Assembly (NCBI RefSeq): GCF_000013885.1
Contig: NC_007964.1
Span: 372,001 to 436,000, forward strand
Direction: 5' to 3'
DNA: 64,000 nt
Source: Nitrobacter hamburgensis X14
Lineage (GTDB): Bacteria; Pseudomonadota; Alphaproteobacteria; Rhizobiales; Xanthobacteraceae
A program made the translations under genes and the position numbers. This document shows, in pieces, positions 57,849-64,000 of this stretch. How positions within the stretch are numbered: position 1 is the first letter of the stretch; every line of letters starts with the position of its first letter. The notes below the pieces were generated by a model. The model ran no database searches, was not told where the DNA came from, and saw nothing but the letters and a program-made list of their open reading frames with translations.

Positions 57849-59318
57849 TCAGATTTCGACCTTGACTTCCGCCGCATCGAGCGCCGCTGCGAGCCGCTTC
57901 TCCTCGTTATAGTACCGGGCGCGCTCCCAGAACCGCGGCCGGCCGATTCCGGTCGAACGGTGTCGGCCGACCACGTTCCCGTTGGCGTCCTCGCCAAGAA
58001 GATCGTAGATGAAGATATCCTGGGTGATGATGGTGTCGCCTTCCATCCCCATCACTTCGGTGATGTGAGTGATACGCCGCGAGCCGTCGCGAAGGCGGGC
58101 AGCCTGGATGATGATGTCGATCGAGGCGCAGATCATCTCGCGGATGGTGCGCGAGGGCAGCGCGAAGCCCCCCATCGTGATCATCGACTCGCAGCGCGAC
58201 AGCGCCTCGCGGGGGTTATTGGCGTGCAGCGTGCCCATCGAACCGTCATGGCCGGTGTTCATGGCCTGCAGCAGGTCGAAGGCCTCGGGTCCGCGAACCT
58301 CGCCGACGATGATGCGCTCCGGGCGCATACGAAGGCAGTTTCGGACCAGTTCGCGCATCGAGACCTGGCCCTCGCCCTCGATGTTGGGCGGCCGGGTTTC
58401 TAGGCGCACCACGTGCGGCTGCTGTAACTGAAGCTCGGCGGCGTCTTCGCAGGTGATGATACGCTCGTCGTGGTCGATATAGTTCGTGAGGCAATTCAGT
58501 AGTGTGGTTTTGCCGGAGCCGGTGCCGCCAGAGATCAGCACATTGGCGCGGCACCGTCCGATGATCTGGAGGATCGTGCCGCCTTCCGGCGTTATGGCGC
58601 CGAATTTCACCAGCTGATCGAGGGTCAGCTTGTCCTTCCTGAATTTTCGGATTGTCAGCGCGGGTCCGTCGATCGCCAGCGGCGGAACGATGGCGTTGAC
58701 GCGGGATCCGTCGGCTAGACGCGCATCGCATATAGGCGAGGATTCATCGACCCTGCGGCCGACCTGGCTGACGATCCGCTGGCAGATGTTCAGCAGTTGC
58801 TGGTTGTCGCGGAACCGGATTCCGGTCCGCTGGATCTTGCCGGCGACTTCGATGAAGACCGTGCCGGCGCCGTTGACCATGATGTCCGCGATGTCGTCGC
58901 GAGACAGCAGCGGCTCGAGCGGACCGTAGCCGAGAACGTCGTTGCAGATGTCGTCAAGCAGCTCTTCCTGCTCGGCGATCGACATCACGATGTTCTTGAT
59001 CGCGATGATCTCGTTGACGATATCGCGGATTTCCTCGCGTGCGGATTCACCGTCGAGTTTGGCGAGCTGGGCGAGATCGATGGCCTCGATCAGCGCGCCG
59101 AAAATCGTCGCCTTGACCTGATAATAGGTTTCGGACCGGCGGGCATCGATGGCCGGTGTGTGCGGCGCGGAGCGCGCCGGGGCGAGCGGCGGTGAGGCGA
59201 CGGTCGGCGAAGCGATCTCCGCGGGCGCTCGCACATTCTGGATGGCCGGAGTGGCCTCCAGCGTCAGGCCCGCCATCTTCCGGGCGTCGTCCTCTGGTCC
59301 GCTACGCTTGCCAAACAC
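57849..59318 (-). CDS. cpaF: Tad pilus assembly ATPase CpaF/TadA
   Basis: A 489-residue secretion ATPase: an N-terminal domain of about 130 residues, DDIADIMVNGAGTVFIEVAG, Walker A ISGGTGSGKTTLLNCLTNYI, the Asp box TCEDAAELQLQQPHVVRLET, Walker B RMRPERIIVGEVRGPEAFDL and the His box MNTGHDGSMGTLHANNPREA. It drives pilin polymerisation through TadB/TadC. Confidence 0.95.
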   Translation of the reverse strand: MFGKRSGPEDDARKMAGLTLEATPAIQNVRAPAEIASPTVASPPLAPARSAPHTPAIDARRSETYYQVKATIFGALIEAIDLAQLAKLDGESAREEIRDIVNEIIAIKNIVMSIAEQEELLDDICNDVLGYGPLEPLLSRDDIADIMVNGAGTVFIEVAGKIQRTGIRFRDNQQLLNICQRIVSQVGRRVDESSPICDARLADGSRVNAIVPPLAIDGPALTIRKFRKDKLTLDQLVKFGAITPEGGTILQIIGRCRANVLISGGTGSGKTTLLNCLTNYIDHDERIITCEDAAELQLQQPHVVRLETRPPNIEGEGQVSMRELVRNCLRMRPERIIVGEVRGPEAFDLLQAMNTGHDGSMGTLHANNPREALSRCESMITMGGFALPSRTIREMICASIDIIIQAARLRDGSRRITHITEVMGMEGDTIITQDIFIYDLLGEDANGNVVGRHRSTGIGRPRFWERARYYNEEKRLAAALDAAEVKVEI

Positions 59319-59339
59319 GACGGTACTCCACGCAGTGAC

Positions 59340-60608
59340 TTATTTCGCCCGCAACTTCTCGATGAATGGCGGCAGAAACGATTTTCGCGGCTTCTTTGTC
59401 TCGCCGCGGCCGGTCAGGCGCTGGGCGATCTGCAAGAACATGTCCGTGATGCGGTGGTTCGCCGCGATTTCAGCGATCATCTGTCCGTTGTTCGCGGCAG
59501 ACCCGAACAACTGCGGGTCGAACGGGATGCTGACGATCGGCTGGCTTTCAATGGCTTTGGCGAATTCACTGGCGCTGATCTCGGGCCGCTTCGGAACGCC
59601 GACCTGGTTGAGGCAGTAGAGCGGAGGCCGGTCGTTCGGTCGTGCTGCCTTGAGCAGATCGAACAGGTTTTTCGTGTTGCGAAGGCTGGCGAGATCGGGC
59701 GTCGCGACGATGAGGATGTCGTCCGCACCGATCAGGGCGCGCTTGGTCCAGCCCGACCATTGATGCGGGATATCGAGCACGATACAGGGCATCGTCGTCC
59801 GCAGGGTATCGAGAATCGAATCGAACGCCTCCGTTCCGAAGTCATAGACCCGGTCCAGCGTCGCCGGCGCGGCGAGCAGGCTCAGATGATCGGTGCATTT
59901 CGACAACAGCCGATCGACGAACGCCGTGTCGATGCGGTCCGGCGAAAATACGGCGTCGGCGATGCCTTGCGGCGGGTCCTGATTAAAGTCCAGCCCGGCC
60001 GTACCGAAGGCGAGGTCGAGGTCGGCGACGACGGAATCGAGCGCCAGATCGCGTGCAATCGCCCAGGCGACATTGTGGGCGATCGTCGACGCGCCGACGC
60101 CGCCCTTGGCGCCGGCAACGGCGATGATCCGGCCGACCGCCTTGGCTTCGGGAGCTGAAAACAGGCCGCAAACCGCGCGTACGATGTCGACGGCGGTGAC
60201 CGGCGCGATGACATAATCGCTGACGCCACGCTTGACCAACTCGCGATACAGCGTGACGTCGTTGACCCGGCCGATCACGATGACGCGCGTGCCTGCGTCG
60301 CACACGGTTGCAAGCTGGTCGAGCCCGGCGAGGATATCGCCGCGCTCCTCAGTTTCGAGAATGATGACGTTCGGCGTCGGCGCCGAGCGATAGGCTTCCG
60401 CGGCAGCGGCCATGCCGCCCATCTGGATCTTGAGGTGGGCCTTGCCCAGCCGGCGATCCTCGCCGGCCGCCTGCACGGCCGTGGCTGTTTCCATCGTCTC
60501 GCAAAAGGCCTGCACCGATACGCGCGGCGCCGGCGCGATATGATCGTCGGCCTTCGGCGAAGCGGATGCGGTTGGCTCTTCTGCGTCCTGGCGAGGGTAG
60601 CTGATCAT
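59340..60608 (-). CDS. cpaE: Tad pilus localisation protein CpaE (TadZ)
   Basis: A 422-residue protein with an N-terminal receiver-like domain (PNVIILETEERGDILAGLDQ, RVIVIGRVNDVTLYRELVKR) and a MinD/ParA-type ATPase (IIAVAGAKGGVGASTIAHNV with deviant Walker A, VVADLDLAFGTAGLDFNQDP). Positions the pilus machine at the pole. Its start overlaps the cpaD stop by four bases. Confidence 0.93.
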   Translation of the reverse strand: MISYPRQDAEEPTASASPKADDHIAPAPRVSVQAFCETMETATAVQAAGEDRRLGKAHLKIQMGGMAAAAEAYRSAPTPNVIILETEERGDILAGLDQLATVCDAGTRVIVIGRVNDVTLYRELVKRGVSDYVIAPVTAVDIVRAVCGLFSAPEAKAVGRIIAVAGAKGGVGASTIAHNVAWAIARDLALDSVVADLDLAFGTAGLDFNQDPPQGIADAVFSPDRIDTAFVDRLLSKCTDHLSLLAAPATLDRVYDFGTEAFDSILDTLRTTMPCIVLDIPHQWSGWTKRALIGADDILIVATPDLASLRNTKNLFDLLKAARPNDRPPLYCLNQVGVPKRPEISASEFAKAIESQPIVSIPFDPQLFGSAANNGQMIAEIAANHRITDMFLQIAQRLTGRGETKKPRKSFLPPFIEKLRAK

Positions 60609-61345
60609 TGTCCCACACTACTGATTTTGCTCTTGTCCGCATCCGGATAGACGGTGGCTGACGATTGACCCTGCCGGTACTTATCGAGCGCGTAGGTCCG
60701 GCGGGCGGTATAGGTCGGCGTTTCCGGACGCGGTTGCACGAGGTCGGAGGGATTATCGACCATTGCAGCAAGATTACGCTGGCTTGCGCAGCCAAAATTC
60801 CAGTACGGCTTGTTGTCGAGATAGCCCTTGTTCTTGATCGACGGGCCGAGGTCTTCCGGCCAGACCCCGCAGGGTCCCGCCACGGCCGCGATTTGCGGAT
60901 AGGTCAGGCGAATGGTTGCGAACAGGCGCGGGTCGGCGGGATGGTAATGCCGGACGATGATTCCGCGCGGCGGTACGCCCGCAGCCGTCAACAGCGAGCG
61001 GACTTCCCTGAGTGAATCGGCGGCGGCCCGGGCGTTGCTGGTGCCCATTGGCGCCTCGGCGACGATGGCGCCGGTTCCCTCGCGGAGCCAGACGCTCGCA
61101 AGCCCGACGACATCGGCGCGCTGCGATGCCGACAGGCCGCCGCGCGTGTTGCCGACAAAGATGTTGACCGTCCGGTTGGCTTCCTGGATCGCAATGGGAT
61201 GCCGCAAGCGATAATCGTTGGGAATGCTCGCGGTGGTGGCTTCCTGGCTCGTATGCGTGCAGGCGCCCAGCGCGGCGGCCAGGCCGGCGATGAGGACAGC
61301 CACGCGAAGACTGCGGTAGCGTTCGGCGGAATCTGCGGATGTCAT
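60605..61345 (-). CDS. cpaD: Tad pilus protein CpaD
   Basis: A 246-residue lipoprotein-like protein: LRVAVLIAGLAAALGAC (lipobox with Cys near 29), then YRLRHPIAIQEANRTVNIFV, SASQRADVVGLASVWLREGT and the conserved YWNFGCASQRNLAAMVDNPS. CpaD is an outer-membrane-associated part of the pilus and supports the secretin CpaC, encoded just before it. Confidence 0.9.
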   Translation of the reverse strand: MTSADSAERYRSLRVAVLIAGLAAALGACTHTSQEATTASIPNDYRLRHPIAIQEANRTVNIFVGNTRGGLSASQRADVVGLASVWLREGTGAIVAEAPMGTSNARAAADSLREVRSLLTAAGVPPRGIIVRHYHPADPRLFATIRLTYPQIAAVAGPCGVWPEDLGPSIKNKGYLDNKPYWNFGCASQRNLAAMVDNPSDLVQPRPETPTYTARRTYALDKYRQGQSSATVYPDADKSKISSVGQ

Positions 61346-61366
61346 CGTTTCGTTCCTTGCCCCGCC

Positions 61367-62827
61367 TCAGTCGGTGATGAAGCCATAGGTCCCGCGATAT
61401 TGGCGCGCGGGTTCGGCGCGACCCGGAACGCCGTAGATGCGATTGATGCTGCCCAGCAGGTCGGCCTGCGGGTCCGATGCATCCGCGAATCCGTCATCGG
61501 GCCGCGACAGATCCTTCTGTGCGACGGCGCGCACGACGTAAGGCGTCACCAGAATCATCAGCTCGGTGTTGTTGTTGACGTAGTCGCGGCTGCGGAACAA
61601 CGTTCCTAGCACCGGAATCTGGGATACGCCCGGCATGCCGCTGATCGACTGCTTGGTTTGCTGCTTGATAAGACCGGCCATGACCATCGAGCCGCCGGAT
61701 GGAATCTCGAGCGTGGTATCGGCGCGCCGCGTCTTGATCGACGGCACCGCGGTGCCCGAGATCTGGATGGCGTTTTCGTTGTTGACTTCGGACGCTTCGG
61801 TGGCGACGCGCAGGCTGATACGGCCCTCGCTCAGCACCACCGGCGTGAAATTCAGCGAAATACCGAACTTCTTGAAAGTGACGGTCGGCGTACACGTTCC
61901 GTTGGTACAACTAACGCCCGACGGAATCGGGAATTCGCCGCCAGCGAGAAAGTTCGCCGATTCGCCGGAGATCGCGGTCAGGCTGGGCTCGGCGAGCGTG
62001 CGGATGACGCCTGAGTTTTCCATCGCGCGCAGCGTCGCCTGAACGGTCGGCATCGTCACGCCGTTGATGATGCTTTTGCCGAAGCCGCCCACCACGCTGT
62101 TGCCCGGCACCAGCGCCGATCCGGTCGCCAGGAACGGATTCGAATTGTTGAAGTTCACGACGGCGGTGCCATAGCTCAGGTTGGCGCTCAAATCGACGCC
62201 GAGTTGCTTGATGATGTCGCGTTGCACCTCCGCGACCACCACCTTCAGCATGACCTGGTCGCGGCCGCGAACCGCTATGCTGTTGACCACCTTGTCGGCA
62301 CCGCCCGCGAGGCGTGCAGCCAGATCGGCCGCTTGCTGGGATTCCACCGGGCTCTGGGCCCAACCCGAAAGTACGACGCCGTCGCCGAGGCCGTCGATCT
62401 TGATATCCGCATTCGGCAAGATCTGTTTGAGCGCGGCGCGCAAGCCGTTGAGGTCGCGCGTGACTGCGATGTCATAAGCCGAAATCTGCTGGCCGCTGCC
62501 GTCGAAGAATATGATGTTGGTTTGACCGACCGCTGCGCCGATGATGTAGGCGCGCTGCGCTGACCTCACCACGGCATTTGCGATCTTCGGGTCGGCGACC
62601 AGGACGTCCTTGACGTCACGGGGCAAGTCCACCACGACGGACTTGCCGATGCCGAGCGACAGCGATTGCGCGTGCATCTTTGCGCCGGCCGTTGCGGCTG
62701 GCACGCGGTAATCGCTCGCGAACACCGGCGTCAGCGCCGGGTTCAGCGTGAAGGCGGCGATTGCTGCGAACGAGAGAGACCGCGCCACAATGGCCTGCAG
62801 CGGTGTCGGATTTATCGTCCACGTCAT
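61367..62827 (-). CDS. cpaC: Tad pilus secretin CpaC (RcpA)
   Basis: A 486-residue secretin with signal sequence, an N-terminal pilus domain (SLGIGKSVVVDLPRDVKDVL), BON/N1 domain (INSIAVRGRDQ region) and the secretin core (TLRAMENSGVIRTLAEPSLT, ESANFLAGGEFPIPSG, PSGGSMVMAGLIKQQTKQSI, SGMPGVSQIPVLGTLFRSRD). Forms the outer-membrane channel for the pilus. Confidence 0.94.
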   Translation of the reverse strand: MTWTINPTPLQAIVARSLSFAAIAAFTLNPALTPVFASDYRVPAATAGAKMHAQSLSLGIGKSVVVDLPRDVKDVLVADPKIANAVVRSAQRAYIIGAAVGQTNIIFFDGSGQQISAYDIAVTRDLNGLRAALKQILPNADIKIDGLGDGVVLSGWAQSPVESQQAADLAARLAGGADKVVNSIAVRGRDQVMLKVVVAEVQRDIIKQLGVDLSANLSYGTAVVNFNNSNPFLATGSALVPGNSVVGGFGKSIINGVTMPTVQATLRAMENSGVIRTLAEPSLTAISGESANFLAGGEFPIPSGVSCTNGTCTPTVTFKKFGISLNFTPVVLSEGRISLRVATEASEVNNENAIQISGTAVPSIKTRRADTTLEIPSGGSMVMAGLIKQQTKQSISGMPGVSQIPVLGTLFRSRDYVNNNTELMILVTPYVVRAVAQKDLSRPDDGFADASDPQADLLGSINRIYGVPGRAEPARQYRGTYGFITD

Positions 62828-62842
62828 GACGGGCGTCCTTGA

Positions 62843-63625
62843 TTACCTCTGTACGGTGGTCTGGGTCGGAACGCCGTAGCGGACGATATTGATGCTGTCG
62901 CGCCTCTGATCGTCGGTGCTGCTCTCCGGGGCATTGGCGTCGGCGAGGCTGCGCAGCGCCAGCGACAGCGTTCCCATCTGGCGCGACCGCGCCAGCATCT
63001 CCGCCTGCTCCGGTTTCAATTCGAGCGTCGCGGTCTTGCCGACCACGACCTTCTGCCCGTTCTTCTCCTCGATGGTCTGGTCGACCGCGAGAACGCGCAC
63101 GTTGCTGAGAATGGTCTCCGAATTGACGGAGTTCGCGTTTGGATGATCCGGGTTTTTGTCTCGTTGTGAGAGGATCACGTCGACGCGATCATTGGGGAGA
63201 ATAAAGCCGCCGGCGCCGGTCTCGGGCGAAATTTCGGTCGAGATCGCGCGCATCCCGGTCGGCAGGATCGCGGCCATGAATCCGGATCCTTTCGCGCTGA
63301 CCAGCTTGAGTTCGCGAATGGGTTCTCCCGCGATGAAGGGCGAGCGGGCGATCGATCCCGCCAGTTGCGTGGTGGCGTCGGGACGCTGGTCGCGGCGAAT
63401 GAAGCTGCTGCTGGCGCTATTTGCGGGCCAGGCCTGCCACGCCACGTCGTTCGCGGTCACCGCCTGTCCGAGCGGGATGTCCGATTTCGCGACCAGAACG
63501 TCCACCGTCTGGAGCTGCGCGGTCTGCGCGGGTTGCGGCTTCTTGTCGGATCCGCTCGCGAGATAGGCGGCAAGGCCGCCGGCACCGACTGCGATGGTCA
63601 GGACGACAATGCGTGCGGTATTCAT
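62843..63625 (-). CDS. cpaB: Tad pilus assembly protein CpaB (RcpC)
   Basis: A 260-residue protein with an N-terminal helix (ARIVVLTIAVGAGGLAAYLA), an SAF domain (VLVAKSDIPLGQAVTANDVA) and a RcpC-type beta domain (FILPNDRVDVILSQRD). ATG 63625 is favoured because GGAAAG lies eight bases before it; GTG 63634 is possible. Stabilises the secretin with CpaC. Confidence 0.92.
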   Translation of the reverse strand: MNTARIVVLTIAVGAGGLAAYLASGSDKKPQPAQTAQLQTVDVLVAKSDIPLGQAVTANDVAWQAWPANSASSSFIRRDQRPDATTQLAGSIARSPFIAGEPIRELKLVSAKGSGFMAAILPTGMRAISTEISPETGAGGFILPNDRVDVILSQRDKNPDHPNANSVNSETILSNVRVLAVDQTIEEKNGQKVVVGKTATLELKPEQAEMLARSRQMGTLSLALRSLADANAPESSTDDQRRDSINIVRYGVPTQTTVQR

Positions 63626-63752
63626 ACGCTTCACTTTCCACGTTACGCCGCGGCGCTTGCGCCGTCGTAACGGGAGTTGAACAGATATTCGTCAAAGCAT
63701 GGTTAATGAGGCGTATCCAAATCGCGTTAATGAGAGGTTTCTTGTACGCGCT

Positions 63753-64000
63753 TCAGTGAAGCGCAAAGCGCGCCAAATCGACCGCCTTGATCCAACCGGT
63801 CTCCGGATAGATCAGCAGGGCGCCAAGCGCGAGCGCGATGCCGTAGGGAATTCCCGTATCCTTGCCGTGCAGCCGGAGCAGCCAGTCCTGACTGTAAAAT
63901 AGCGCCGGCAGAGGCCATTGCCGGAACTGGAGCAGCAGCAACGTCAGGGCTCCGCCGAACAGCGAGGCATAGACCAGATACTCCAGCAGATGTCCGAAGC
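63753..64000 (-). CDS. cpaA: Prepilin peptidase CpaA, C-terminal part
   Basis: The frame runs from the right edge to a stop at 63753, 81 residues. It shows FGHLLEYLVYASLFGGALTL, HGKDTGIPYGIALALGALLI and a final amphipathic end. The GIPYGIALALG helix is the C-terminal signature of type IV prepilin peptidases (A24), and its place directly before cpaB is the usual order. The catalytic Asp residues lie outside the window. Confidence 0.85.
   Translation of the reverse strand, partial: FGHLLEYLVYASLFGGALTLLLLQFRQWPLPALFYSQDWLLRLHGKDTGIPYGIALALGALLIYPETGWIKAVDLARFALH

Overview
The window looks like a chromosomal segment of an alphaproteobacterium in the Bradyrhizobiaceae/Nitrobacteraceae (Bradyrhizobium, Rhodopseudomonas or Nitrobacter type). 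The reasons are the GC-rich codon use, the pheA/kdsB/membrane-anchored cytochrome c neighbourhood, the CpaABCDEF-TadBC pilus cluster, a split Liv amino-acid transporter, and palindromic intergenic repeats I know from that family. The species cannot be fixed from the sequence alone.

Layout. 1-2140: edge of an integrated phage- or plasmid-like element, with a primase/AAA helicase running off the left end, a small SpoVG-like protein and GGTGGGAA repeats. 2246-9114: two minus-strand operons, one for an ABC exporter with a lipocalin-like AttH protein, the other an NfeD protease/slipin pair. 9115-11289: hybrid histidine kinase. 11484-18785: branched-chain amino-acid transporter in two blocks (livH-livM-substrate binder on plus, livF-livG on minus), separated by a lytic-transglycosylase-like protein and a globin-coupled chemoreceptor whose 5' end appears frameshifted. 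19060-25971: fatty-acid beta-oxidation pair, CusF-like protein, glycerol kinase, exported beta-carbonic anhydrase, PAS protein. 25975-32097: metH, metF and pheA.

32131-42718 is the accessory core. It is bounded by matching terminal inverted repeats of one IS630-family element. The N-terminal part of that transposase lies at the right end, the C-terminal part at the left end, both on the minus strand, so roughly 10 kb of foreign DNA sits inside a decayed IS. The contents are mostly broken genes: a Rha-type phage regulator, a family of small Tat-signal proteins, a terminase fragment, a large autotransporter with a frameshift in its passenger repeats, a cold-shock protein and several orphan terminators. 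Two short MITE-like elements with related ends sit just outside the right end. One has replaced the 3' end of kdsB.

42838-64000: kdsB, membrane cytochrome c, a Yej-type peptide ABC transporter with two tandem substrate binders, an NlpC/P60 peptidase overlapping an M17 aminopeptidase, a TadD-like lipoprotein, and on the minus strand the Tad/Cpa pilus assembly genes (cpaA partial, B, C, D, E, F, tadB, tadC). The pilin gene itself is not in the window.
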